From Amia ocellicauda (Eukaryota; Chordata; Actinopteri; Amiiformes; Amiidae): DNA of 64,000 nucleotides. The DNA lies in contig NC_089869.1 of assembly GCF_036373705.1 (NCBI RefSeq), positions 3,967,676 to 4,031,675 on the forward strand, written 5' to 3'. Under the pieces are notes generated by a model, which saw only the letters and a program-made list of their open reading frames with translations, had not been told where the DNA came from and ran no database searches. The translations under genes were made by a program, and so were the position numbers. The first letter of the stretch is position 1; the number at the start of each line of letters is the position of its first letter. Below are positions 12,033 through 24,451 of the stretch, piece after piece.

Positions 12033-12586
12033 AGAGCTTGCTGCACCCACCCTTTCCTAGTTTCATACCAATTCAGTGGCTGCTACCGTTTACCTACTAT
12101 ATGTTCCACGCATCCATCCAACCAACTATCCACCCACCCATCCATCCATCTATCTATCTATCTATCCTTCTATCTATCTGTCTGTCTATCTACCTACCTC
12201 TCTGTCTTTCTACAGCTAGCACTCACTTGCTTACGCTTGCGGACAAAGCAATAAGTGTGCTTTCAACAGGATCTGACAGCGGAAAAAGATTTACAGGAAG
12301 ATGTAGACAGCACTGACAAGTGCATCAAACATTGGGCGGTGTCCGTCTCTGTGCGGCAATGGCATTTTCGCCATCGGACCTAAAGCCAAAGGTGGCCGCG
12401 CGAAGCCTGCACAGGGAAGTATTTGTCGTCCTGACCCTATTCTTTAAATACAGGGTTCTGGGAAGATGACTTTCTGCTTTACTCTCTCAGTGGAAGGGAT
12501 ATATCATTCCGGCCCGTGACGAGAGGCAATCTTGCAAAATCCTGGAAGGGGAGTCCTTATCATGTACCCTAACATGAACAAAGCTG
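12033..12586. other. Inter-tRNA-Thr spacer with CATC/TATC microsatellite, cassette 1
   Basis: This spacer has a CATC/TATC/TGTC tract at ~12111-12213, then ~370 bp of unique-looking sequence repeated in every cassette. The latter includes a hairpin-capable ATGGCATTTTCGCCAT near 12360 and an ACCCT..AGGGT pair near 12435-12453. AAAA at 12536-12539 is the likely Pol III terminator of the leftward tRNA-Thr(AGU). I see no gene in it. Confidence 0.85.
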
Positions 12587-12660
12587 AGGCACCACTGGGA
12601 TTTGAACCCAGGATCTCCTGTTTACTAGACAGGTGCTTTGACCAACTAAGCCATGGCGCC
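12587..12660 (-). tRNA. tRNA-Thr(AGU), cassette 1
   Basis: A 74-nt gene with anticodon AGT (inosine-modified in eukaryotes, reading ACU/ACC/ACA). Acceptor GGCGCCA/TGGTGCC, anticodon stem CCTGT/ACAGG, A box TGGCTTAGTTGG and B box GGTTCAAATCC are intact. A TTTAAA lies about 20-26 nt upstream of the 5' end, a plausible TATA-like element. The 5' flank is the same sequence that follows the tRNA half in every satellite monomer. Confidence 0.93.
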
Positions 12661-14873
12661 AAGGCACAACTCTGTACTACTTTAAAAGCAAATGCTGGAC
12701 CTCTGTCATTCGGACCCAGGTCTTTCCTAGAATGGATCCATCCAGCCAGCCATCCATCGTCCCTTTGATTATTTATGTCTGTCTATCAATAACGGTCATT
12801 CGTTTACACTCTACGATGCAGAGAAGGCGTGCTTGCAACAGAAACAGGCAAACGTCAGCGGTAACACGCAACGTGGTGGACCCCAGTGCTTTGACCAACT
12901 AAGCCATGGCGCCAAGGCGCAACTCTGTACTACTGCAGAAGCAAATGGTGGACCTCTGTCTTTCGGACCCAGGTCTTTCAAAGAATCGATCCATCCAGCC
13001 ATCCATCCTCCCTTTGATTATTTATGTCTGTCTATCAATAACGGTCATTCGTTTACACTCTACGATGCAGAGAAGGCGTGCTTGCAACAGAAACAGGCAA
13101 ACTGCAGCGGTAACGCGCAACGTGGTGGACCCCAGTGCTTTGACCTACTAAGCCATGGCGCCAAAGCACAACTCTGTACTACTTTAAAAGCAAATGCTGG
13201 ACCTCTGTCATTCGGACCCAGGTCTTTCCTAGAATGGATCCATCCAGCCAGCCATCCATCCTCCCTTTGATTATTTATGTCTGTCTATTACTAACGGTCA
13301 TTCGTTTACACTCTACGATGCAGAGAAAGCGTGCATGCATCAGAAACTGGCAAACGTCAGCGGTAACACGCAACGTGGTGGACCCCAGTGCTTTGACCAA
13401 CTAAGCCATGGCGCCAAGGTGCAACTCTGTACTACTGCAGAAGCAAATGGTGGACCTCTGTCAATCGGACCCAGGTCTTTCCTAGAATGGATCCATCCAG
13501 CCATCCATCCTCCCTTTGATTATTTATGTCTGTCTATCACTAACGGTCATTCGTATACACTCTACGATGCAGAGAAAGCGTGCATGCATAAGAAACTGGC
13601 AAACGTCAGCGTTAACGTGCAACGTGGTGGACCCCAGTGCTTTGACCAACTAAGCCATGGTGCCAAGGCGCAACTCTGTACTACTGTAAAAGCAAATGGT
13701 GGAACTCTGTCATTCGGACCCAGGTCTTTCCAAGAATGGATCCATCCAGCCATCCTCCCTTTGATATTTATGTCTGTCTATCAATAACGGACATTCGTTT
13801 ACACTCTACGATGCAGAGAAGGCGTGCTTGCAACAGAAACAGGCAAACTGCAGCGGTAACGCGCAACGTGGTGGACCCCAGTGCTCTGACCTACTAAGCC
13901 ATGGTGCCAAGGCGTAACTCTGTACTGCTGTAAAAGCAAATGGTGGACCTCTGTCTTTCGGACCCTGGTCTTTCCAAGAATGGGTCCATCCAGCCATCCT
14001 CCCTTTGATATTTATGTCTGTCTATCAATAATTGTCATTCGTTTACACTCTACGATGCAGAGAAGGCGTGCTTGCAACAGAAACAGGCAAACTGCAGCGG
14101 TAACGCGCAACGTGGTGGACCCCAGTGCTTTGAACTACTAAGCCATGGCGCCAAGGCACAACTCTGTACTACTTTAAAAGCAAATGGTGGACCTCTGTCA
14201 TTCGGACCCAGGTCTTTCCAAGAATGGATCCATCCAGCCATCCATCATCCCTTTGATTATTTATGTCTGTCTATCACTAACGGTCATTCGTTTACACTAT
14301 ACGATGCAGAGAAGGCGTGCTTGCAACAGAAACTGGCAAACGTCAGCGGAAACACGCAACATGGTGGACCCCAGTGCTTTGACCAACTAAGCCATGGTGC
14401 CAAGGCGCAACTCTTTACTACTGCAGAAGCAAATGGTGGACCTCTGTCTTTCGGACCCAGGTCTTTCAAAGAATGGATCCATCCAGCCATCCATCCTCCC
14501 TTTGATTATTTATGTCTGTCTATCACTAACGGTCATTCGTATACACTCTACGATGCAGAGAAGGCGTGCTTGCAACAGAAACTGACAAACTGCAGCGGTA
14601 ACACGCAACGTGGTGGACACCAGTGCTTTGACCAACTAAGCCATGGCGCCAAGGCGCAACTCTGTACTACTGTAAAAGCAAATGGTGGACCTCTGTCATT
14701 CGGACCCAGGTCTTTCCAAGAATAGATCCATCCAGCCATCCATCATCCCTTTGATTATTTATGTCTGTCTATCAGTAACGGTCATTCATTTACACTATAC
14801 GATGCAGAGAAGGCGTGCTTGCAACAGAAACTGGCAAACGTCAGCGGAAACACGCAACATGGTGGACCCCAGT
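12661..14873. repeat. Satellite block B (~9 monomers)
   Basis: Monomers of 244/249/253 bp. The stretch 13.08-14.0 kb repeats 10.16-11.3 kb at offset 2921 and then 2677 bp, so one 244-bp monomer was lost from the later copy. Three consecutive 249-bp monomers (14.07-14.73 kb) keep a reading frame and create a spurious long ORF. Confidence 0.92.
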
Positions 14874-14889
14874 CACAACTGCTGCGCCT

Positions 14890-14909
14890 GTCTCTGTGGC
14901 GCAATCGGA

Positions 14910-14946
<37 letters not shown>

Positions 14947-14963
14947 GAGCCCACCCAGGGACG
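14890..14963 (+). tRNA. tRNA-Asn(GUU), cassette 2
   Basis: The consensus copy of the array: 74 nt, A box TGGCGCAATCGG, anticodon GTT, B box GGTTCGAGCCC, fully paired stems. It differs from the usual vertebrate tRNA-Asn only by GGATAG for GGTTAG in the D loop, a change shared by nearly all copies here and useful as a marker. Confidence 0.95.
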
Positions 14964-15133
14964 TCCGTCTACTTCTTACCTCATTGCTTCCATTCGTGGT
15001 GTGAGACCTGGACCTCTGCTTTATAATCTCCTGTCCAAGAAACATCGCCTCATGCAGTAACAATGGCTACGCTGCCAAAAACTTAAACTTGCCCCACAGT
15101 CTTGCTGTACATAGCCTCTGCCTCCTTCAGGCC

Positions 15134-15207
15134 AGGCACCGCTGGGATTTGAACCCAGGATTTCCTGTGTACGAGACAGGCGCTTTCACCAGCTAAGCCA
15201 CGGCGCC
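15134..15207 (-). tRNA. tRNA-Thr(CGU), cassette 2
   Basis: Intact stems and boxes, anticodon CGT. The anticodon loop is CTCGTAC instead of CTCGTAA, a one-base change 3' of the anticodon shared with cassettes 3 and 5. Confidence 0.9.
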
Positions 15208-15757
15208 AGAGCTTGCTGCACCAACCCTTTCCTAGTTTCATACCAATTGAGTGGCTGCTACCGTTTACCTACTATATGTTCCACGCATCCATCCAACCAA
15301 CTATCCACCCACCCATCTATCTATCTATCTATCTATCCTTCTATCTATCTGTCTGTCTATCTACCTAACTCTCTGTTTTTCTACAGCTAGCACTCACTTG
15401 CTTACGCTTGCGGACAAAGCAAGAAGTGTGCGTTCAACAGGGTCTGACAGCGGAAAAAGATTTACAGGAAGATGTAGACAGCACTGACAAGTGCATCAAA
15501 CATTGGGCGGTGTCCGTCTCTGTGCGGCAATGGCATTTTCGCCATCGGACCTAAAGCCAAAGGTGGCCGCGCGAAGCCTGCACAGGGAAGTATTTGTCGT
15601 CCTGACCCTATTCTTTAAATACAGGGTTCTGGGAAGATGACTTTCTGCTTTACTCTCTCAGTGGAAGGGATATATCATTCCGGCCCGTGACGAGAGGCAA
15701 TCTTGCAAAATCCTGGAAGGGAAGTCCTTAGCATGTACCCTAACATGAACAAAGCTG
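15208..15757. other. Inter-tRNA-Thr spacer, cassette 2
   Basis: The same spacer as in cassette 1 with a slightly shorter CATC/TATC tract (~15285-15385). The non-repetitive ~370 bp is nearly identical to the other copies. I see no gene. Confidence 0.85.
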
Positions 15758-15831
15758 AGGCACCACTGGGATTTGATCCCAGGATCTCCTGTTTACTAGA
15801 CAGGTGCTTTGACCAACTAAGCCATGGCGCC
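15758..15831 (-). tRNA. tRNA-Thr(AGU), cassette 2, T-loop variant
   Basis: Full-length with anticodon AGT and paired stems, but the T loop begins A instead of the nearly invariant T54 (B box GGATCAAATCC). Cassette 9 shares the change. It may still be transcribed, but T-loop folding could be impaired. Confidence 0.85.
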
Positions 15832-18800
15832 AAGGCACAACTCTGTACTACTTTAAAAGCAAATGCTGGACCTCTGTCATTCGGACCCAGGTCTTTCCTA
15901 GAATGGATCCATCCAGCCAGCCATCCATCCTCCCTTTGATTATTTATGTCTGTCTATCACTAACGGTCATTCTTATACACTCTACGATGCAGAGAAAGCG
16001 TGCATGCATAAGAAACAGGCAAACTGCAGCGGTAACGCGCAACGTGGTGGACCCCAGTGCTTTGACCAACTAAGCCATGGCGCCAAGGCACAACTCTGTA
16101 CTACTGTAAAAGCAAATGCTAGACCTCTGTCATTTGGACCCAGGTCTTTTCTAGGATGGATCCTTCAAGCCATCCTCCCTTTGATATTTATGTCTGTCTA
16201 TCACTAACGGTCATTCGTTTACACTCTACGATGCAGAGAAGGCGTGTATGCATCAGAAACTGGCAAACGTCAGTGGTAACACGCAACGTGGTGGACCCCA
16301 GTGCTTTGACCAACTAAGCCATGGCGCCAAGGCGTAACTCTGTACTACTGTAAAAGCAAATGGTGGACCTCTGTCTTTCGGACCCAGGTCTTTCCAAGAA
16401 TTGATCCATCCAGCCATCCTCCCTTTGATATTTATGTCTGTCTATCAATAACGGTCATTCGTTTACACTCTACGATGCAGAGAAGGCGTGCTTGCAACAG
16501 AAACAGGCAAACTGCAGCGGTATCGCGCAACGTGGTGGACCCCAGTGCTTTGACCAACTAAGCCATGGCGCCAAGGCGTAACTCTGTACTACTGTAAAAG
16601 CAAATGGTGGACCTCTGTCTTTCGGACCCAGGTCTTTCCAAGAATGGATCCATCCAGCCATCCATCCTCCCTTTGATTATTTATGTCTGTCTATCACTAA
16701 CGGTCATTCTTATACACTCTACGATGCAGAGAAAGCGTGCATGCATAAGAAACAGGCAAACTGCAGCGGTAACGCGCAACGTGGTGGACCCCAGTGCTTT
16801 GACCAACTAAGCCATGGCGCCAAGGCACAACTCTGTACTACTGTAAAAGCAAATGCTAGACCTCTGTCATTTGGACCCAGGTCTTTTCTAGGATGGATCC
16901 TTCAAGCCATCCTCCCTTTGATATTTATGTCTGTCTATCACTAACGGTCATTCGTTTACACTCTACGATGCAGAGAAGGCGTGTATGCATCAGAAACTGG
17001 CAAACGTCAGTGGTAACACGCAACGTGGTGGACCCCAGTGCTTTGACCAACTAAGCCATGGCGCCAAGGCGCAACTCTGTACTACTGTAAAAGCAAATGG
17101 TGGACCTCTGTCATTCGGACCCAGGTCTTTCCAAGAATGGATCCATCCAGCCATCCATCATCCCTTTGATTATTTATGTCTGTCTATCAATAACGGTCAT
17201 TCGTTTACACTATACGATGCAGAGAAGGCGTGCTTGCAACAGAAACTGGCAAACGTCAGCGGAAACACGCAACATGGTGGACCCCAGTGCTTTGACCAAC
17301 TAAGCCATGGCGCCAAGGCACAACTCTGTACTACTGTAAAAGCAAATGGTGGACCTCTGTCTTTCGGACCCAGGTCTTAACAAGAATGGATCCATCCAGC
17401 CATCCATCCTCCCTTTGATTATTTATGTCTGTCTATCACTAACGGTCATTCTTATACACTCTACGATGCAGAGAAAGCGTGCATGCATAAGAAACAGGCA
17501 AACTGCAGCGGTAACGCGCAACGTGGTGGTCCCCAGTGCTTTGACCAACTAAGCCATGGCGCCAAGGCACAACTCTGTACTACTGTAAAAGCAAATGCTA
17601 GACCTCTGTCATTTGGACCCAGGTCTTTCCTAGGATGGATCCTTCAAGCCATCCTCCCTTTGATATTTATGTCTGTCTATCACTAACGGTCATTCGTTTA
17701 CACTCTACGATGCAGAGAAGGCGTGCTTGCAACAGAAACAGGCAAACGTCATCGGTAACACGCAACGTGGTGGACCCCAGTGATTTAAACAACTAAGCCA
17801 TGGCGCCAAGGCGCAACTCTGTACTACTGCAGAAGCAAATGGTGGACCTCTGTCAATCGGACCCAGGTCTTTCCTAGAATGGATCCATCCAGCCATCCTC
17901 CCATTGATATTTATGTCTGTCTATCAATAACGGTCATTCGTTTACACTCTACGATGCAGAGAAGGCGTGCTTGCAACAGAAACAGGCAAACTGCAGCGGT
18001 AACGCGCAACGTGGTGGACCCCAGTGCTTTGACCAACTAAGCCATGATGCCAAGGCGCAACTCTGAACTACTGTAAAAGCAAATGGTGGAACTCTGTCAT
18101 TCGGACCCAGGTCTTTCCAAGAATGGATCCATCCAGCCATCCTCCCTTTGATATTTATGTCTGTCTATCAATAACGGTCATTCGTTTACTCTCACGATGC
18201 AGAGAAGGCGTGCTTACAACAGAAACTGGCAAACTGCAGCGGTAACACGCAACGTAGTGGACCCCAGTGCTTTGACCAACTAAGCCATGGCGCCAAGGCA
18301 CAACTCTGTACTACTGTAAAAGCAAATGCTAGACCTCTGTCATTCGGACCCAGGTCTTTCATAGGATGGATCCATCAAGCCATCATCCCTTTGATATTTA
18401 TGTCTGTCTATCAATAACGGTCATTCGTTAACACTCTACGATGCAGAGAAGGCGTGCTTGCAACAGAAACAGGCAAACTGCAGCGGTAACGCGCAACGTG
18501 GTGGACCCCAGTGCTTTGACCTACTAAGCCATGGCGCCAAGGCGTAACTCTGTACTACTGTAAAAGCAAATGGTGGACCTCTGTCTTTCGGACCCAGGTC
18601 TTTCCAAGAATGGATCCATCCAGCCATCCATCCTCCCTTTGATTATTTATGTCTGTCTAACACTAACGGTCATTCTTATACACTCTACGATGCAGAGAAA
18701 GCGTGCATGCATAAGAAACAGGCAAACTGCAGCGTTAACGCGCAACGTGGTGGACCCCAGTGCTTTGACCAACTAAGCCATGGCGCCAAGGCACAACTCT

Positions 18801-21800
18801 GTACTACTGTAAAAGCAAATGCTAGACCTCTGTCATTTGGACCCAGGTCTTTCCTAGGATGGATCCATCAAGCCATCCTCCCTTTGATATTTATGTCTGT
18901 CTATCACTAACGGTCATTCGTTTACACTCTACGATGCAGAGAAGGCGTGTATGCATCAGAAACTGGCAAACGTCAGTGGTAACACGCAACGTGGTGGACC
19001 CCAGTGCTTTGACCAACTAAGCCATGGCGCCAAGGGACAACTCTGTACTACTGTAAAAGCAAATGGTGGACCTCTGTCTTTCGGACCCAGGTCTTTCCAA
19101 GAATGGATCCATCCAGCCATCCATCCTCCCTTTGATTATTTATGTCTGTCTATCACTAACGGTCATTCTTATACACTCTACGATGCAGAGAAGGCGTGCA
19201 TGCATAAGAAACAGGCAAACTGCAGCGGTAACGCGCAACGTGGTGGACCCCAGTGCTTTGACCAACTAAGCCATGGCGCCAAGGCACAACTCTGTACTAC
19301 TTTAAAAGCAAATGCTAGACCTCTGTCATTTGGACCCAGGTCTTTCCTAGAATGGATCCATCCAGCCATCCTCCCTTTGATATTTATGTCTGTCTATCAA
19401 TAACGGTCATTCGTTTACACTCTACGATGCAGAGAAGGCGTGCTTGCAACAGAAACAGGCAAACGTCAGCGGTAACACGCAACGTGGTGGACCCAGTGCT
19501 TTGACCAACTAAGCCATGGCGCCAAGGCGCAACTCTGTACTACTGCAGAAGCAAATGGTGGACCTCTGTCAATCGGACCCAGGTCTTTCCTAGAATGGAT
19601 CCATTCAGCCATCCTCCCTTTGATATTTATGTCTGTATATCAATAACGGTCATTCGTTTACACTCTACGATGCAGAGAAGGCGTGCTTGCAACAGAAACA
19701 GGCAAACTGCAGCGGTAACGCGCAACGTGGTGGACCCCAGTGCTTTGACCAACTAAGCCATGGTGCCAAGGCGCAACTCTGAACTACTGTAAAAGCAAAT
19801 GGTGGAACTCTGTCATTCGGACCCAGGTCTTTCCAAGAATGGATCCATCCAGCCATCCTCCCTTTGATATTTATGTCTGTCTATCAATAACGGTCATTCG
19901 TTTACTCTCTACGATGCACAGAAGGCGTGCTTACAACAGAAACTGGCAAACTGCAGCGGTAACACGCAACGTAGTGGACCCCAGTGCTTTGACCAACTAA
20001 GCCATGGCGCCAAGGCACAACTCTGTTCTACTGTAAAAGCAAATGCTAGACCTCTGTCATTCGGACCCAGGTCTTTCATAGGATGGATCCATCAAGCCAT
20101 CATCCCTTTGATATTTATGTCTGTCTATCAATAACGGTCATTCGTTAACACTCTACGATGCAGAGAAGGCGTGCTTGCAACAGAAACAGGCAAACTGCAG
20201 CGGTAACGCGCAACGTGGTGGACCCCAGTGCTTTGACCAACTAAGCCATGGCGCCAAGGCGTAACTCTGTACTACTGTAAAAGCAAATGGTGGACCTCTG
20301 TCTTTCGGACTTAGGTCTTTCCAAGAATGGATCCATCCAGCCATCCTCCCTTTGATATTTATGTCTGTCTATCAATAACGGTCATTCGTTTACACTCTAC
20401 GATGCAGAGAAGGCGTGCTTGCAACAGAAACAGGCAAACTGCAGCGGTAACGCGCAACGTGGTGGACCCCAGTGCTTTGACCTACTAAGCCATGGCGCCA
20501 AGGCACAACTCTGTACTACTGCAGAAGCAAATGGTGGACCTCTGTCATTCGGACCCAGGTATTTCCAAGAATGGATCCATCCAGCCATCCATCCTCCCTT
20601 TGATTATTTATGTCTGTCTATCACTAACGGTCATTCGTATACACTCTACGATGCAGAGAAAGCGTGCTGGCAATAGAAACTGGCAAACTGCAGCGGTAAC
20701 GCGCAACGTGGTGGACCCAAGTGCTTTGACCAACTAAGCCATGGCGCCAAGACACAACTCTGTACTACTGTAAAAGCAAATGCTAGACCTCTGTCATTCG
20801 GACCCAGGTCTTTCCTAGGATGGATCCATCAAGCTATCCTCCCTTTGATATTTATGTCTGTCTATCACTAACGGTCATTCGTTTACACTCTACGATGCAG
20901 AGAAGGCGTGTATCAATCAGAAACTGGCAAACATCAGTGGTAACACGCAACGTGGTGGACCCCAGTGCTTTGACCTACTAAGCCATGGTGCCAAGGCACA
21001 ACTCTGTACTACTTTAAAAGCAAATGGTGGACCTCTGTCATTCGGACCCAGGTCTTTCCAAGAATGGATCCATCCAGCCATCCATCCTCCCTTTGATTAT
21101 TTATGTCTGTCTATCACTAACGGTCATTCGTATACACTCTACGATGCAGAGAAAGCGTGCATGCATAAGAAACTGGCAAACGTCAGCGGTAACACGCAAC
21201 GTGGTGGACCCTAGTGCTTTGACCAACTAAGCAATGGCGCCAAGGCGCAACTCTGTACTACTGCAGAAGCAAACGGTGGACCTCTTTCAATCGGACCCAG
21301 GTCTTTCCTAGAATGGATCCATCCAGCCATCCTCCCTTTGATATTTATGTCTGTCTATCAATAACGGTCATTCGTTTACACTCTACGATGCAGAGAAGGC
21401 GTGCTTGCAACAGAAACAGGCAAACGTCAGCGGTAACGCGCAACGTGGTGGACCCCAGTGCTTTGACCAACTAAGCCATGGTGCCAAGGCGCAACTCTGT
21501 ACTACTGTAAAAGCAAATGCTAGACCTCTGTCATTCGGACCCAGGTCTTTCCTAGGATGGATCCATCAAGCCATCCTCCCTTTGATATTTATGTCTGTCT
21601 ATCAATAACGGTCATTCGTTTACACTCTACGATGCAGAGAAGGCGTGTATGCATCAGAAACTGGCAAACGTCAGTGGTAACACGCAACGTGGTGGACCCC
21701 AGTGCCTTGACCAACTAAGCCATGGCGCCAAGGCACAACTCTGTACTACTGTAAAAGCAAATGGTGGACCTCTGTCATTCGGACCCAGGTCTTTCCAAGA

Positions 21801-21952
21801 ATGGATCCATCCAGCCATCCATCATCCCTTTGATTATTTATGTCTGTCTATCACTAACGGTCATTCTTATACACTCTACGATGCAGAGAAAGCGTGCATG
21901 CATAAGAAACAGGCAAACTGCAGCGGTAACGCGCAACGTGGTGGACCCCAGT
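15832..21952. repeat. Satellite block C (~25 monomers)
   Basis: The longest uninterrupted satellite run. Units starting near 16.0, 16.74 and 17.48 kb repeat at 737 bp (244+244+249) and 742 bp (244+249+249), a recent local triplication. The stretch 17.7-20.3 kb recurs at 28.87-31.26 kb. Every monomer keeps the A-box-bearing tRNA-Thr half. Confidence 0.93.
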
Positions 21953-21968
21953 CACAACTGCTGCGCCT

Positions 21969-21988
21969 GTCTCTGTGGCGCAATCGGA

Positions 21989-22025
<37 letters not shown>

Positions 22026-22042
22026 GAGCCCACCCAGGGACG
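21969..22042 (+). tRNA. tRNA-Asn(GUU), cassette 3
   Basis: Identical by eye to the array consensus: paired stems, GTT anticodon, intact A and B boxes. The satellite to its left is of the GCGCAACGTGG type, shared only with cassette 5. Confidence 0.94.
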
Positions 22043-22212
22043 TCCGTCTACTTCTTACCTCATTGCTTCCATTCGTGGTGTGAGACCTGGACCTCTGCTT
22101 TATAATCTCCTGTCCAAGAAACATCGCCTCATGCAGTAACAATGGCTACGCTGCCAAAAACTTAAACTTGCCCCACAGTCTTGCTGTACATAGCCTCTGC
22201 CTCCTTCAGGCC

Positions 22213-22286
22213 AGGCAACGCTGGGATTTGAACCCAGGATTTCCTGTGTACGAGACAGGCGCTTTCACCAGCTAAGCCACGGCACC
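22213..22286 (-). tRNA. tRNA-Thr(CGU), cassette 3, acceptor altered
   Basis: Anticodon CGT and both boxes are present. Changes on both acceptor strands (GGTGCCG against CGTTGCC) leave one mismatch and two G-U pairs, so this copy is probably less stable. Confidence 0.82.
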
Positions 22287-22840
22287 AGAGCTTGCTGCAC
22301 CCACCCTTTCCTAGTTTCATAGCAATTGAGTGGCTGCTACCGTTTACCTACTATATGTTCCACGCATCCATCCAACCAACTATCCACCCACCCATCCATC
22401 CATCTATCTATCTATCTATCCTTCTATCTATCTGTCTGTCTATCTACCTACCTCTCTGTGTTTCTACAGCTAGCACTCACTTGCTTACGCTTGCGGACAA
22501 AGCAAGAAGTGTGCGTTCAACAGGATCTGACAGCGGATAAAGATTTGCAGGAAGATGTAGACAGCACTGACAAGTGCAACAAACATTGGGCGGTGTCCGT
22601 CTCTGTGCGGCAATGGCATTTTCGCCATCGGACCTAAAGCCAAAGGTGGCCGCGCGAAGCCTACACAGGGAAGTCTTTGTCGTCCTGACCCTATTCTTTA
22701 AATACAGGGTTCTGGGAAGATGACTTCCTGCTTTACTCTCTCAGTGGAAGGGATATATCATTCTGGCCCGTGACGAGAGGCAATCTTGCAAAATCCTGGA
22801 AGGGGAGTCCTTAGCATGTACCCTAACATGAACAAAGCTG
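22287..22840. other. Inter-tRNA-Thr spacer, cassette 3
   Basis: CATC/TATC tract at ~22365-22470 plus the conserved ~370-bp segment. I see no gene. Confidence 0.85.
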
Positions 22841-22914
22841 AGGCACCACTGGGATTTGAACCCAGGATCTCCTGTTTACTAGACAGGTGCTTTGACCAAC
22901 TAAGCCATGGCGCC
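22841..22914 (-). tRNA. tRNA-Thr(AGU), cassette 3
   Basis: Consensus copy with intact acceptor, D, anticodon and T stems, anticodon AGT, and upstream TTTAAA. Confidence 0.93.
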
Positions 22915-24117
22915 AAGGCACAACTCTGTACTACTTTAAAAACAAATGCTGGACCTCTGTCATTCGGACACAGGTCTTTCCTAGAATGGATCCATCCAGC
23001 CAGCAATCCATCCTCCCTTTGATTATTTATGTCTGTCTATCAATAACGGTCATTCGTTTACACTCTACGATGCAGAGAAGGCGTGTATGCATCAGAAACT
23101 GGCAAACGTCAGCCGTAACACGCAACGTGGTGGACCCCAGTGCTTTGACCAACTAAGTCATGGCGCCAAGGCACAACTCTGTACTACTGTGAAAGCAAAT
23201 GCTAGACCTCTGTCATTCGGACCTAGGTCTTTCATAGGATGGATCCATCAAGCCATCCTCCCTTTGATATTTATGTCTGTCTATCAATAACGGTCATTCG
23301 TTTACACTCTACGATGCAGAGAAGGCGTGCTTGCAACAGAAACAGGCAAACTGCAGCGGTAACGCGCAACGTGGTGGACCCCAGTGCTTTGACCGACTAA
23401 GCCATGGCGCCAAGGCGTAACTCTGTACTACTGTAAAAGCAAATGGTGGACCTCTGTCTTTCGGACCCAGGTCTTTCCTAGAATGGATCCATCCAGCAAA
23501 CCTCCCTTTGATATTTATGTCTGTCTATCACTAACGGTCATTCGGTTACACTCTACGATGCAGAGAAGGCGTGCTTGCAACAGAAACTGGCAATCTGCAG
23601 CGGTAACGCGCAACGTGGTGGACCCCAGTGCTTTGACCTACTAAGCCATGGCGCCTAGGCGTAACTCTGTACTACTGTAAAAGCAAATGGTCGACCTCTG
23701 TCTTTCGGACCCAGGTCTTTCCAAGAATGGATCCATCCAGCCATCCTCCCTTTGATATTTATGTCTGTCTATCAATAACGGTCATTCGTTTACACTCTAC
23801 GATGCAGAGAAGGCGTGCTTGCAACAGAAACAGGCAAACTGCAGCGGTAACACGCAACGTAGTGGACCCCAGTGCTTTGACCAACTAAGCCATGGCGCCA
23901 AGGCGCAACTCTGTACTACTGTAAAAGCAAATGGTGGACCTCTGTCATTCGGACCCAGGTCTTTCCTAGGATGGATCCATCCAGCAAACCTCCCTTTGAT
24001 ATTTATGTCTGTCTATCAATAACGGTCATTCGTTTACACTATACGATGCAGAGAAGGCGTGCTTGCAACAGAAACTGGCAAACGTCAGCGGAAACACGCA
24101 ACATGGTGGACCCCAGT
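22915..24117. repeat. Satellite block D (~5 monomers)
   Basis: Short block of 244-bp monomers. The part near 23.97-24.3 kb recurs at 40.48-40.8 kb (offset 16510), together with the following tRNA-Asn cassette. Confidence 0.92.
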
Positions 24118-24133
24118 CACAACTGCTGCGCCT

Positions 24134-24207
24134 GTCTCTGTGGCGCAATCGGATAGCGCGTTCGGCTGTTAATCGAAAGGTTGGTGGTTCGAGCCCACCC
24201 AGGGACG
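24134..24207 (+). tRNA. tRNA-Asn(GUU), cassette 4
   Basis: Full length. One base 3' of the anticodon loop has changed so that the top anticodon-stem pair becomes G-U; otherwise consensus with both promoter boxes intact. Confidence 0.9.
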
Positions 24208-24377
24208 TCCGTCTACTTCTTACCTCATTGCTTCCATTCGTGGTGTGAGACCTGGACCTCTGCTTTATAATCTCCTGTCCAAGAAACATCGCCTCATGCA
24301 GTAACAATGGCTACGCTGCCAAAAACTTAAACTTGCCCCACAGTCTTGCTGTACATAGCCTCTGCTTCCTTCAGGCC

Positions 24378-24451
24378 AGGCACCGCTGGGATTTGAACCC
24401 AGGATTTCCTGTTTTCGAGACAGGTGCTTTCACCAGCCAAGCCACGGCGCC
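24378..24451 (-). tRNA. tRNA-Thr body with CGA anticodon, cassette 4
   Basis: The body is tRNA-Thr(CGU), but the anticodon loop reads CTCGAAA, so the anticodon is CGA, which would read the Ser codon UCG. The short variable loop is of Thr type, not the long Ser arm. The A box reads TGGCTTGGCTGG, losing the near-invariant A14. The two changes together suggest a decaying copy, although a mistranslating tRNA cannot be excluded from sequence. Confidence 0.85.

Noticed and set aside
12005-12316. ORFs rich in Ile, Tyr, Leu and Ser in the cassette spacers
   Set aside because: These are translations of the CATC/TATC microsatellite and occur in several frames.
12350-12460. A snRNA, snoRNA or 5S gene in the spacer
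   Set aside because: I compared it from memory with U1, U2, U4, U6 and box C/D signatures and found no convincing match.
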